This document shows positions 11,880 to 22,929 of a stretch of DNA of 64,000 nucleotides, in pieces. Origin of the DNA: Castanea sativa (lineage: Eukaryota > Streptophyta > Magnoliopsida > Fagales > Fagaceae); the NCBI RefSeq assembly GCF_040712315.1, contig NC_134018.1, positions 39,309,335 to 39,373,334 on the forward strand, written 5' to 3'. The position numbers and the translations under genes are program-made. A model generated the notes under the pieces. The model did no database searches. It was not told the origin of the DNA and saw nothing but the letters and a program-made list of their open reading frames with translations. Positions within the stretch are counted from its first letter, which is position 1. The number at the start of each line of letters is the position of its first letter.

Positions 11880-12616
11880 TATTTTAATTCCACCAGTAGC
11901 CACCTCAGCTATTTCCATCGGTTGACTGACAGAAATGACGAAAATAACACGTGGTAATTGATTTAGGGACTAAAAGTGGTAAAAATAAAATGTATGGACT
12001 AAAATGGAAAAACGTCAAAATGTAGGGACTAAAAATGCATTTACGCCTAGATTTAAATTAGAACCTGTAAAAACTTACCACGTATAATTTATTTTAAAAA
12101 TTGTGTGAACATAGTTCTTTTCTAACTAGATTCAATAAATGGCTGTCTTTTTTCCAAAACGACTTGTAGGTTTGCATTAATTTTTTTTTATTTTATGAAA
12201 TATAATTGATAAAAAGCAACACGAGAAGAAATTAAGCAAATGAAAAAGATTTCGAATCCCTTCCTCACTTAGAAAAGCAAAATATATATATATATATATA
12301 GATATATATAATTTATATAAAATAAAATAAAAAAACACACACACACACACACATAGCGATTTCTTTTCTTACAAGGAACTAATGCACTTGCAACGAGTTA
12401 AAGGATTAAAGTTAACATTAAAAGAGATCAGAGAAATTTTTCTAATCATACCAAAAACCCCACTAATGATGGTTGACGAGTGATGGGTGTACATTAGGAC
12501 CGGTTTTCTGGCCATATGTTAAGAATATGGTGCTGTTTCTTCTTTTTTGTTTTTCACTATTTCTTTCCCCCAAGTAAATAAGATAAAGGACTTGATGCCA
12601 AATTGGCAAAGGCTTA
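11880..12616. other. Intergenic, with TE-terminus-like segment
   Basis: The stretch at 11960-12045 carries agggactaaaa and atgtagggactaaaaatgca, phrases common at the ends of plant DNA transposons. I found no partner end. TA and AC microsatellites lie at about 12283-12352. No gene seen. Confidence 0.4.
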
Positions 12617-13591
12617 GAGCATCCACATTCATTTTCTCTAATTCTATCCTATTTTACCATCCAAAAATCTACTTTATCAATTATACCATACTATTTTACA
12701 ATTCCCTAACATCAAAACTTTTATTTTTCTATTCTACTTATTAAAATAATATATCTACGCAATTAAATAATATATCCCCCAATCACCCTTATTTACAATA
12801 CAACACAGTCACCACCACCGCTGCACTACAACACTGACACCACCTCCACCACCGGCACCCCATAATCTACCGTCAATACCAAAAAAAAAAAAAAAAAAAC
12901 TAGAGCAACCCACGGTCAAACACAGCAACCCATCGGAGCCATCACCAGTAAACCCACACAGCAACCCATCAGAGCCATCACCAACAAACCCACGCCGCTG
13001 CACCACCAGATCCACACAGCCCACCTGACCCAACACTAACCCAGCTCGATTTTGTTAAAGCTCAAAGGAAGCGGATTCGCTGCTGGGAAGGGAAGTTGAT
13101 TTTGTTGACCCACGTGGAGAAGGAAAAATGAAAGAAAGAGAGACCGTTGCCGGAGAAGGAAAAAAGCAGAGACCCACCACCGCCGATCTCGCCGATCTAG
13201 AAACCCACCACGCGGAGAAGGAAAAATGAAAGAGAGAGAGAGAGTTGCCGGAGAAGGAAAAACGCCGCTGCACCACCGCTGATCTAGAAACCCACCATGC
13301 CGATCTAGAGAAGGCAGACCAAGAACAAGAACAAGGGAGAGAAGAGCTGGAAGACGTACAGAGAAAGAGAGAGAAAAGAATGGATAAAATAGATTAAAAG
13401 AAGAATAAAATAGATTAAAATTTATACCATTGGAGCTACAGTGCGGTTCTACATTTAGAACCGCACTGTAGCTCAATTGTATTTTTTTTTTACAATAATG
13501 ATAGTTTGCCACAACCGGTGCTGGACTTAAATGAGACTAAATGGGATATGAGCCTTACATTTGGCATATCCCACAGTCAATGCTGATGCTC
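12617..13591. mobile_element. Non-autonomous PIF/Harbinger-like element
   Basis: Ends are GAGCATCCACATT (left) and, reverse-complemented, GAGCATCAGCATTGAC (right). They are flanked by the three-base duplication TTA at 12614-12616 and 13592-13594, the TWA preference of PIF/Harbinger. The 975-bp interior has no transposase. It contains a C/A-rich block, a roughly 100-bp segment duplicated in tandem (about 13100-13170 and 13200-13265, both with GCCGGAGAAGGAAAAA), and a perfect 18-bp hairpin near the right end. The frames at 12809-13512 on the minus strand are compositional artefacts of the purine-rich strand. Confidence 0.7.
13433..13474. repeat. Perfect 18-bp-arm hairpin
   Basis: GAGCTACAGTGCGGTTCT (13433-13450) is followed after a 6-base loop by its exact reverse complement (13457-13474). 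It lies inside the PIF-like element. A similar AGCTACAGT...ACTGTAGC hairpin occurs at 56914-56951 in another element. Confidence 0.9.
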
Positions 13592-14655
13592 TTAGAAATG
13601 CTCCAAGATATAGCATTATGGAAGGTTTTGAGTAACTCACAACATGCTCTTGAATAGTTAGAGTGAATTTATCTGTGTTGATTAAGTAATGCAGACTTAA
13701 CCTGTCATAACTGATCAGAATCAAAATGTTCAGTTTTGACTCAAAATTCTTTTTTTTTTTTGCCAGTTTAAGAAGATATGAGTTAGAGATAATCTCAAAT
13801 CAATCCTTTTTCGAAATCTCAAACCTATCCTAAAAAGATTTATAAGGGTTTTTTTTTTCCTGCTGAATAAAATCATTTATAAATGCCTATTACTATTTTG
13901 ATAGTTAAGGACATGTTTGTAATCTGCTTATTTTACTGAAACTGAAAATTTTTTGTTGAAAGAACTGTAGATAAAGATAAAAGTTAGCCCAAATAGTATA
14001 ATAGGATTCATGAATAGTACCAAAAGTATAGTGGGTTTATAAATAGTAGCAAAAATAAATTAAATAGTAAAATAAATTGATAAAAATAATATTGCCAAAC
14101 ACACTTAGTGTTTTGACTTGATTTCATTGCAACCTTTTTCGCAATTCTAAATTGAACCAAACACAAACGGGACTCCCCTACAAGTAGCTTGATTAAAGTG
14201 CATAGAATGTAATGCCTTTAGCTGACCAGTCATACTAAAGTTCCTGCAACCTGTCCTTGAGAGGGTCTAAAGCAATAGAGTAGTCTTGAGGTCCTAATGC
14301 TATGAATTGCCAACAATAGGGGGGGGAAGGTGCCAACCCCATGGATGGGCTACTCATTTCTAGGGTTATCAGATAAGAGAATTTTTAAGGGTCTAAGGCC
14401 CACTCAACTGCTCAAGGTCAATAATTATGTATCCATGACTTTTCACTATCTTATATAGGCTTAGCTGATAACTTTTCTTCTTATTGTATCAATGAACAAC
14501 TGAGGTCTAGATTTGCTTACCTCAACTGAGAGGGTTACAGAAATAGGAGGGGGCTACACCTGTATTTGATTATGTCAAATGAGAGGGATTGAGAAATAGG
14601 AGGGGCTGCACCTAATGTGTAACCTATAAACCCTAATCAATATCTGCCCAACAAG

Positions 14656-14700
<45 letters not shown>

Positions 14701-15841
14701 GATAACGAGTGACCTATAGCATTCAATAATGAAGCATTTAATACAAGTTATGCAACCTAAGTGCACTTCCCACTTTTTCTATTGATCCCACCAAAAAAAC
14801 AAAAGATACTTTAGTATATTTAATGCAACATTAATTGGTACCTAATGGCTGAGGGCACCTGTTAACAAATGTCACCAAAAAAAAAAAAAAAAAAAAAAAA
14901 AAAAGATATTTTTATTGTGGTCACTTTGTAAATTATTTTCTCTCAAATTGCATTATTTGGTTACATATTTTTTGATGTGATGTCTTAGACATTTAGAGTT
15001 CAAATGTATAAAAAATATATATATCTTTTTATTAACACTTTATATATATATGGTGACAGTGATCAACCGAAACCATGGTTCTATCTGGGTGGCCCAGTCT
15101 GCAGTCCGGCTCTCATATTTTCCTGGACGGGCTAGGGCTAGGCTATTCTGGTGGTTATTTTTGGGAAGGTCTGGGCTTTGTAAAAGTCCGAAATCAATTT
15201 TGGCAGGAACTGGGCCTATGGAGGTCCACATAATATGATGTGGCCCAAATGTATCACATATGTACCCAGCTTCAACTGCTTATGATTTGTGACTACTGAC
15301 ATTTGTTATTTATTCTTGGAACTTATTCCATTTCTGACAAGGGAAAAAATAATCGCCACAGCTAAAAATAATAATAAGGCTCAATTACAATTTGCCCCTT
15401 CTAAGTTTTTTTATCGGTTTCTTCTCCAAAAAAAAAAAAAAAAACTTTTTGTATTAGTTTTCAATTTCATCCTTAAAATTTTTATTTTTTTTCAATTTTA
15501 TCCTGCATCTTTTATTTCATATTCAATTCTATTTTAGCAAGTTTAATCAAAAACCAAAGATTATAAAATATTTATAAAAAAATGATTAAGATCCTGTTAA
15601 AATTTCTGATAATTGAGTTTTAATCGGAATAGTAATTTTTTAATTTTTAACTTTAATAATAGAATTTCATTTAAAGTAAACTATATTGATAATTTTAATG
15701 TGTCACGTGGCAAAATTATGTGGTATAACTTGTTTAGATTTAGCCACATACTACAAGCATGGCATGCACAACCCAACTTTTATTATTAAAACAAAAAATT
15801 ATGGTAGATTGTTAAACTAATTTTAAAAAATGAGACTTGTT
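13592..15841. other. Intergenic with microsatellites, no gene seen
   Basis: Holds a GGGGGGGG tract near 14320, a roughly 51-bp tandem pair around gagagggttacagaaatagg (14529-14612), a TA microsatellite at about 14660-14697 and a 27-base A run near 14878. The stretch 15040-15240 is less AT-rich and open in opposite frames on both strands, but neither translation is recognisable. It may be a fragment of an unidentified element. Confidence 0.45.
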
Positions 15842-16174
15842 TAGGGATGACAATGGGGGGGGCCGAAGAATGGGATCTTCGTCCCCACCTCGTATGGTTT
15901 TGTCTTGCCCCATTCCTGCCCCGCCCCGCACGATGGGGAAAACTTTCTCACCCCATCCCCTCTCCTTGAGGCCTCGCGAAGCCCCGCCCCACCCCACCCC
16001 ACCCCGTAAAAACTCTACTTTTTGTTAATTTTCCTTACAATTAGTACAATTTTTTTAATGACCTATTTCATTAATAAAAATATACTTGAAATTACAACTA
16101 AATTTATCCCATCAAATCAAATCAATTTTTAGAAAAAATTGAAAAATATATCCAAGCGTTTAACAAGACAATCA

Positions 16175-16210
<36 letters not shown>

Positions 16211-16538
16211 CATAGTATAACACATAACAAAATAAACGTAAAGAACCACATTGGGTAGAATAAAATAAGCTAATATTGATATGTTATTTAAATAGTATGG
16301 TTTTAGGGTATGAAAAATTTACAATTATAACCCTTTGCACCTCGGGCGGGGCGGGGCGGGGCGGGGGTGGGGTGGGTCTAAAAAGTTTAAACCAATCCCC
16401 GCCCCGCCTCGCCCCGTGGTGCAGATCTAAAATCTTGCCTCATCTCCGCCCCATCACCTTTGCGGGTAGGGAAAACCCGCCCGAGGCGAAGCGGGGGAGG
16501 GGTGGGTTAAGCGGAACGGGGCAAAATTGCCATCCCTG
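15842..16538. mobile_element. GC-rich non-autonomous hAT element (copy A)
   Basis: Ends are TAGGGATGACAAT (left) and, reverse-complemented, CAGGGATGGCAAT (right). The same 8 bases, gacttgtt, flank both sides (15834-15841 and 16539-16546). An 8-bp duplication with a T/CAGGG terminus is diagnostic of hAT transposons. The 697-bp element has GC-rich shoulders (ggggcggggc and cccgccccg runs) around an AT-rich core and no transposase. A related copy lies at 46210-46959. The frames it creates (15812-16028, 16276-16581) are artefacts of the G/C runs. Confidence 0.85.
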
Positions 16539-18218
16539 GACTTGTTTTGAATTTTTAGAAACTCTTATGGTAGAATTTTAATTAATGTAACATTCTTTTT
16601 TTTTTAGTGAAAAATTAAAGTAACATTCTTTGGCAAGACAATTATACTAAAAAAACTATATTAATTGCTAAAACGTACTCATCAGTCATCGTTATGACAT
16701 GAGAAAAAAAATTAAAACAACTAACAGAAAAAAAAAAAAAAAAAAAAAAGCACTCGATCAATTAGTATAAACATAATGATTAATACACAACTTTTATATA
16801 TAATATAATATACGATATGACTTTGATAAGATCTTATATAATATATAATTTATTATGAATTTCTTGATGATAATAATTGCAAGTTCAATATTATATAATT
16901 TCACTTTATAATATAATAATATAATGATGGTCATATAATTGCACATGGAATTTTTTTTTTTTTTTTTTGGTATCTAGATCAGTTTTAATCATAACTTGTG
17001 TGAGTTTTTGTTTCAATTAAAAATTTTAAAATTCAAGTTTTAATTTTTAACCACTCCAAATTATAATTATGTAATTTATCCAAATATTTAATTAATGGCA
17101 ACCATTTAGCACAAGGAAAATTTTGTTTTTTTTTTTTTAAGTTCCGAAAGGAATCAAAGTATAGTCACTTGTCATATACTGAAAATACACACATGGTACA
17201 ATCATGACTTCTATGACCAAATTTTGATTGTAGATTAGAATTGTTTGGAAGAGGCGGCATGGGCAAAGGAGTTTGGAAGAGGTGTTTTTGATTTTAGGTT
17301 TTAGTTGGCGGCTTCGGGGAGGAAACTTTGGGTAAATTTTCAATGTCATGTGAGTGAATGTGACTACTTGTTATTTATTATGGGATTTGGATGCGTTGCC
17401 GGCTGTGAAATTGAGTTTTCTTGGTGGAAAATACAAAATACAATAATTTCGCCCACAGTGGTTACCTGTGATATTTTACCTTTATTGGGCTTAAAAAAAA
17501 ACTAGGTAAATAAATTTTATTGAAATAAATTTCACAATTACTTTAAAATTCAAAAGAGGAAAGTGAAGATTACAAGAGAAAATTGGAATACTGTTTTTTT
17601 TTTTTTTTGAGAAGATGAAAATTGGAATAGTTTGATTCTCAGTTATAAAATATAAAACTGAAAAGTTATACTAATGGATAAACAGTAACTTATAAACATT
17701 GACAAAATAAAAATGTGCTAGGCATGTAAATGAAATCAAGTGATTTATCATAACATGGATGGATCTGAATTTAGGGTGCATTCCATCACTTTGTGGATTC
17801 TTCCTAAAGTAATTATTTCTTATGTGAAATCCATTTGGTTGCCTTCTAAACCAAATCCAATTATGCTTAGTAATGTCAATGTTGAGAATGAACATATGAT
17901 AATGGCAAACCCTAATTCACGTGACCATAAATTCTAGATTATCACCATTATGTTTTTCACAAATAATCACAAATCTAATGCACCAATATTTATTAACGCA
18001 CGTTATCACACTCTTTCTAAAAGCGAAATTTGTCGATTTTATTTATTTATTTTTTTTTATCACAAATGACCTTGTGTTTAAAAAAAAAAAAATTGTTAGT
18101 TTTTTTTTTTAATTCTAGATTTTTTTTATTTAAAAAACTTTAATAGTTTTTAAATATTAAATAAATATTTGATAATAGAGAAGGACTTTATAAAGGACAA
18201 AGATTGGGTTTAGTATTT
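16539..18218. other. Intergenic, no gene recognised
   Basis: AT-rich DNA with A and T runs (near 16729, 16950 and 17595). Frames at 17137-17505 and 17671-17937 have no recognisable domain and show no coding signature beyond chance length. Confidence 0.5.
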
Positions 18219-18408
18219 GAGAGATGCTACGTCCACAACATTTTTATAACATTTTCACAACAAATCACACGTGGTTAGTTGCTATTGGTTCAAATTTGAA
18301 CGTAACATGAAGATTACTTTTTTGCTCCAACAATAACAACCAGTAACAACATGCCATTTATGATTTGTTGTAAAAATATTGTGAAAATGTTATGGACATA
18401 TTGTTTCT
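18219..18408. mobile_element. MULE-type MITE with 10-bp target duplication
   Basis: A 190-bp element flanked by identical tttagtattt at 18209-18218 and 18409-18418. The termini are inverted: left GAGATGCTACGTCCACAACA then CATTTTCACAACAAATC; right, reverse-complemented, AACAATATGTCCATAACA then ACAACAAATC. A 9-10 bp duplication with long terminal repeats points to Mutator-like elements. Related, more decayed sequences occur near 24205-24525, 35149-35335, 36084-36235 and 42125-42305. Confidence 0.75.
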
Positions 18409-18679
18409 TTTAGTATTTAGTGCTCTTATACACTAAACCCATCAAAATTAAGACACATGTCCACTTTTAACGGCATGACATGATCTTGACGGATTTGATG
18501 TACCGGAGCATTGAACTAAAACCAAGTTCATTTATAAACTAAAATATAAATGTTGTACAAATGTGCATTTCAAAGATTAAAATGACAAAAATAAATTTTT
18601 TTTTAAGCCAAAATGATAATTCACCTAAACATAAATCATATAATTTGTATTTCATTTTTTTTTTTTTAAGACGGAAACA

Positions 18680-18830
18680 AAGCGGTTGTTTGGTATGGCA
18701 TTTTAAGCAAAAATTTTCAGTTTTTAAACAATATTACATGTATTTTTACACACTTTTTTACCTACATATATTTTAAAAAATATAAATAATATTACTAGAA
18801 CAATATTACCAAAAGAGTCCAAAAGACTTA
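18680..18830. repeat. Diverged dispersed repeat (copy 2; copy 1 at 2480)
   Basis: Same ordered phrases as 2480-2612 (tttaaacaa, acgtattttt-cacac, ttttttacc-aca, attactagaacaat), with a GTTTGGTA start. Non-coding. Confidence 0.45.
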
Positions 18831-18989
18831 AATTTTTGTTTTTTCTATAAATAAAAGTACCCAAGTTAAATGCCAATCTCGTCCGTATAAAAAAAGGGTT
18901 AAATGCTAAATTGAGTAATAAATACGAAAGGAGCCAAAGTAATGAATTCGCTTGTGTTGGCTCCTTGTCTCTCAAAAAAACAAAAAAGA

Positions 18990-19565
18990 AAAACTTGTGT
19001 TTGGCTCGTTCCACTCGCGCCCATTTCTTTTGGTTTTTCACTTTCAGTCGACTTTGAAAATTTTCCAACTATAAAGAAACCGGGAAATATTGAGTCCATT
19101 TCCAAGTATTGACTCTCTTTGCCTCTTTGGAAACTTCCTTCATTTCATTTTCATTCCACCACCTTAAAATTATAAAAATAAAAATCTCCCTCTCTCTCTC
19201 TCTCTCATTTTCTCCTTTCACACATTTGAAATATTTGAACTTTGAACTTTTGAGCTACATCTTTCAATCAAATAAAGATCATCCTAAACTAATTGAAACC
19301 AAAACTGTCAAAAGTAAAACACCTTCAGTTCCCTCCTTGACTCCAAAAACTTCACCAACCCAAAATTTTAAAAATTTTGAGAAAACAACGAAATAAAAAT
19401 TAGAACTTTGAAAGGATTTTAAAGATCCCTCCAAAATATAAAACATTACCCAGCATTACAAATAGCTTATCCTCTGTGCCTCAATCCTCAACCTTCATCT
19501 CACCTCACAGCCAACTACAATCACAGTAGTTTCCCTCATACTCTATCTCTCAGTCTCATCATCCA
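18990..19565 (+). promoter_or_regulatory. Promoter and leader of KEN/D-box gene 1
   Basis: Parallels the region in front of gene 2. Both have TTTGGCTC followed by a (t/c)actc-CGCGCC segment, a CT microsatellite (about 19190-19208 here), a ccctccaaaa stretch, an acccagcattacaaata-type segment and then C/T/A-rich leader to the ATG. A possible TATA element, ctataaag, lies at 19069-19076. The CGCGCC segment is followed by CAT here rather than AAA, so the E2F site that gene 2 has at this position is degraded. Another E2F-type match lies at 19080-19087. Confidence 0.6.
19080..19087 (-). promoter_or_regulatory. E2F-type site, gene 1
   Basis: Reads TTTCCCGG on the minus strand, fitting the degenerate E2F/DP consensus WTTSSCSS. 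It lies 479 bases before the start codon and next to a TATA-like motif. A match by consensus only. Confidence 0.45.
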
Positions 19566-19889
19566 ATGGAGGCTGTTGCTCTTTGTGACCACAACAACAA
19601 AGAGAATATCCCACCTACAAAGCACACCAACCCAGTTCCTGTAAATGTCCAATCTTTCAAGAAAAGCACTAAAAGAAGGATTCTGAGGAAGCCTCTTGCT
19701 GACATTACAAACCTATTCAACAATTCAGCTCAATTAAGGGCAGATCAAGAAAGTAGTAATTCTTTGGTGCCTACAATGTTTGCCTCAGCTTGTGCACCAA
19801 ATTCTAGAAAGAGAAAAGCAATTGAACTTGAGGAGATTGATCCAATTCAAGTGACGAGCTCCCTGTCATTAAGGATGGGTTTCAGATAG
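19566..19889 (+). CDS. KEN-box/D-box small protein, copy 1 (107 aa)
   Basis: A complete intronless frame from ATG to TAG. Visible in the product: KEN at residues 12-14, followed by IPP; a destruction box R41-x-x-L44-x-x-I47-x-N49 embedded in a basic stretch (KKSTKRR before it); a second basic cluster RKRK at 81-84, a plausible nuclear signal; and C-terminal LRMGFR. KEN and D boxes are degrons read by the Cdh1 and Cdc20 activators of the anaphase-promoting complex, so the protein is likely a cell-cycle-regulated APC/C substrate or inhibitor acting in the nucleus. The terminal Phe-Arg recalls the Ile-Arg and Met-Arg tails by which APC/C subunits and some plant inhibitors dock, which is inference. 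The paralogue at 22930 preserves exactly these features while the intervening residues have drifted, which argues for selection. Possible relatives are PATRONUS-, GIG1/OSD1- or RSS1-type regulators, but I cannot assign one. Confidence 0.85.
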   Translation: MEAVALCDHNNKENIPPTKHTNPVPVNVQSFKKSTKRRILRKPLADITNLFNNSAQLRADQESSNSLVPTMFASACAPNSRKRKAIELEEIDPIQVTSSLSLRMGFR

Positions 19890-20210
19890 TTATACATATA
19901 TATTAGATATATAGTCATATAGCAGATGAGATAAAGGGAATTTTTTTTTTTTTTTTTCCATATGGGAATAGCAGAAGGCTGAATGCTTGTCAGCCTTCTC
20001 TTTTTTTTTCTTTTTTTCTTTTTTTCCTATAGATTTTCTGAACTTTATTTCAAGCTCTAAAGAACAACGAATATCTTCTTTTTTTTCTTTTGTATTGCTT
20101 CTTTAATCAACCCCGGCACATTTTTGTATTATTGTCATCATCGATATAAATATAATTATCTTTGAGGGAAAGCAATAAGCAAAAAAAAAAAAAAAAATGC
20201 AGTGTTATAT
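19890..20210 (+). other. Probable 3' UTR of gene 1 with stem-loop
   Basis: Follows the stop codon directly. It contains a perfect 10-bp stem (agaaggctga 19973-19982; tcagccttct 19990-19999) with a 7-base loop, followed by a long T-rich tract. The sequence then becomes ordinary AT-rich DNA with an A run near 20180. The polyadenylation site cannot be fixed by eye. Confidence 0.45.
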
Positions 20211-22520
20211 ACATTATACGCTGTTTTGATCCATAAACTTTTAATGCGTAATTTGGAAGAAGCGGAACAATAGATATATGAAGTCTTTTGTATGAATTAT
20301 GAATTAGTTTAAAAGTAACAATGAATCATGAAGTTTAATGTTAACCAATAGAATTTTTTTATTCAATTATAGGTGGAATGAATGAGAGTAATTTTTCATT
20401 ATCTAAATTTTCCCGTAAAAAAAAAAATATTAATCTCTTGTTTTTGTGATTGTTATCTAATCTAATAACAGCTCATTTAAATAGTTACACTATTTACATG
20501 TAAATATTTTAACGGTAGACTTATAAGAAAGGGTGTGTTTACTCATTTGAATTTTAAAATATTTCTGTAAACTTTGTTTGATAATCAGATTCTGTAAAAT
20601 TTGTAAATGTAGTAATGTATATGATATTCATTTTTTGCTAATGTATTCAGCTTTGCCCTCGTGTTCTCTAACCTAGTAAATCAACCGCCAAAGTAAGAAC
20701 AAGAAAATAGTTCATAAATAGGCAAAATATTTTAACAATTCTATAATGGAAACAATCCACCATGAAACAAACTCTCGGAAATTGCTTGTGCTTTTCTAGT
20801 TTTCTTTTCCCCTTTAGACGACAAATTTACGGGCTATCAATAGACAACAGTTCTTTTTTTTTTTTGAAGAACTTCCTTTCATGTCTCTTTAGTTTAGATC
20901 TTGTTAAAAACAAAATTTTATGTAAAAGGAACTGTAAACATATTTGGTTGCTTTGCCTTGTGAAGAACACAACAAAATTTCACTTTAACTTTTTCTCAAC
21001 AAGTATATATATATACACACACACTATTACTACTTACGGGTTGAGTTCAAATTACACCTAATGTAATTTTAAGCAATATTGTATTACTTAATTTTTTTTA
21101 ATTGAATGTGAATTTTGATAAATCCATAGTTAGATTATGTTATTTTTGTATATTCACAATGTTTGCAAAATTTTAAGGTGATCAAAGATTAATAGTCATA
21201 TTATCAATCAATTGATTAAATTCAAGTTTTTGTTGTGTAAAATAATACATAAAAAATAAGTTTATAGATTGAATGGTAAATAACATTCAATTGATATGAA
21301 AATTGGCATAAATATTAAGAATATGTAATTCAATAGTGAGATTTTTAAATTATGATTTTTATAACAAGTTACTAAGTGGTATAACATTACTTAAAGTTAT
21401 ACCAGGTCTAATTTAAACCCAAACTTTTACCCAATATAATATTTGTGGACAAATATAACCTCAAATCTTGAATGGCTCACTGCTCACCATTGACCAACCC
21501 ATGATGAACAAATTTTGGTGTTTTAAAGCTTTTTTTTTTTCTTTAAGTTAAAACACACTACAATTACTTAAGAAGTTAAGAGTAAATTACTATAACAAAA
21601 TTTTGAAAATTCAAAATGATTGTTACTCAATAGATAGGTCATCTATACTACCTATAAGAGAATTTATCTCTTTGGACTAGATTTTTATGTGGTTTAAAAA
21701 TATTCTTCAACCTAAGGTTTAAGGGAAAAAATATATCTTTAATTCCATTTAAAATGCCTACAAAATAAAACACTTTCCTACTAATTTATGTCTTCAAAAT
21801 AAACTTAACCAAATTTAAATAAAAAATTATGACAATAGACAAAAAAAAGTCACATTACACACGTAAAGTACATATGATAAGACTAGTAGGAGGATAAGTG
21901 GATTCCAATTTATTGGTAAAATTCTTTATTGTTAAAAAAGGGACATAGATTCAAATTTGACTTATACAAAAAAAAAATTGATATCTTATCTTGATAATAG
22001 AATAACTAATTAATTATTACAAAATTAACATCACCTATTCAAATCAATCATATCTATTAATAAAAAAATTAGCCATGTTAAATGGATTACAAATTTTACT
22101 ACATACTATTTATAAATTAATGTGTAGTCAATCACAAGAAAAAACAGACATTTATTTATCAAGTTGTGAAATTCATAAACATTTTTCCTTTAAAAAAATA
22201 AAGTTGTGAAATTCATCAATTATATTCTTTATCACATTAATTTGTAAATGTTATGTAGTAAAATTAATGCTAGTCCTGTCAAAAAAATTAATACTAGTAT
22301 TTTTAGTATTTATTTAAAAAAAAAAGAAAAAAAAAGTGATTATTACTATTATTAAATAAGCCTAATTGCTGCCGACTTGATCAATGAGTCAGTCATGCCG
22401 AGTTGGCCTGCCTTTATTGGTTACTCACCATGAACTAAAATTTGAACTAACCTTTTTTTTTTTTTTTTGAAACAAAATTTGAACTAACCTGAAAAAGGGA
22501 AAGAAAAAAAAAAATCCCTC
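20211..22520. other. Spacer between the gene pair, nothing recognised
   Basis: AT-rich DNA with homopolymer runs. The 99-residue frame at 20762-21061 is Phe/Leu/Lys-rich with no recognisable motif. The segment does not resemble the sequence upstream of gene 1, so the duplicated block appears to be limited to promoter plus coding region. Confidence 0.5.
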
Positions 22521-22547
22521 ATAATTAACTTTGGCTCCGTTTACTCC

Positions 22548-22555
22548 GCGCCAAA
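22548..22555 (-). promoter_or_regulatory. Canonical E2F site, gene 2
   Basis: Reads TTTGGCGC on the minus strand, a classical E2F/DP binding sequence, 375 bases before the start codon. The aligned position in gene 1 is altered. Confidence 0.6.
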
Positions 22556-22596
22556 ATTTAGTACTGTGTCCGTGGCTCTCAAATTGCCATGTGCAC

Positions 22597-22604
22597 CCGC
22601 GAAA
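22597..22604 (-). promoter_or_regulatory. Second E2F-type site, gene 2
   Basis: Reads TTTCGCGG on the minus strand, fitting WTTSSCSS. It lies 42 bases downstream of the first site. Confidence 0.5.
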
Positions 22605-22929
22605 ATTCTCATACTTTTAAATCTCTCTCTCTCTCTCTCTCTCACAATAATGCATCTCAAAAGTTGAAAAATTTAAACAAATCAAATTTTCATTCATCTC
22701 GCTCCTCGAAACTTTAAAATTGAATCAAAATTTCAATTGGACAACAAAACAAACAGAATTTTCTTTCTTAATTATTCCCTCCAAAAAAAAAAAAAAAACC
22801 CATTTACCCAACACTACAAATACCATACCTTCTCCACCTCCACTTCACATCACACATTTACCACCATTACAAATTACAATCTTTCTCTTTATCACTCACA
22901 CTCACAGAACTACATATAAGTTATAATCA

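Larger units (their letters stand above)
22531..22929 (+). promoter_or_regulatory. Promoter and leader of KEN/D-box gene 2
   Basis: Starts with TTTGGCTCCG and CTCCGCGCCAAAA, aligned with the promoter of gene 1, followed by a CT microsatellite (about 22622-22643), ccctccaaaa, an acccaacactacaaatacc segment and a C/A-rich leader. Contains two consensus E2F-type sites (22548-22555 and 22597-22604). Confidence 0.65.

Noticed and set aside
12809..13512. Minus-strand frames of 73-158 codons
   Set aside because: They lie in the purine-rich and A-run interior of a Harbinger-like element, with Phe/Ser/Leu-rich translations and no domain.
15812..16581. Pro/Gly-rich frames in GC-rich DNA
   Set aside because: Produced by the cccgcccc/ggggcgggg shoulders of a hAT element bounded by an 8-bp duplication.
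20762..21061. 99-codon + strand frame between the paired genes
   Set aside because: Phe/Lys/Leu-rich with T-run-derived Phe stretches. No motif and no counterpart near the other paralogue.
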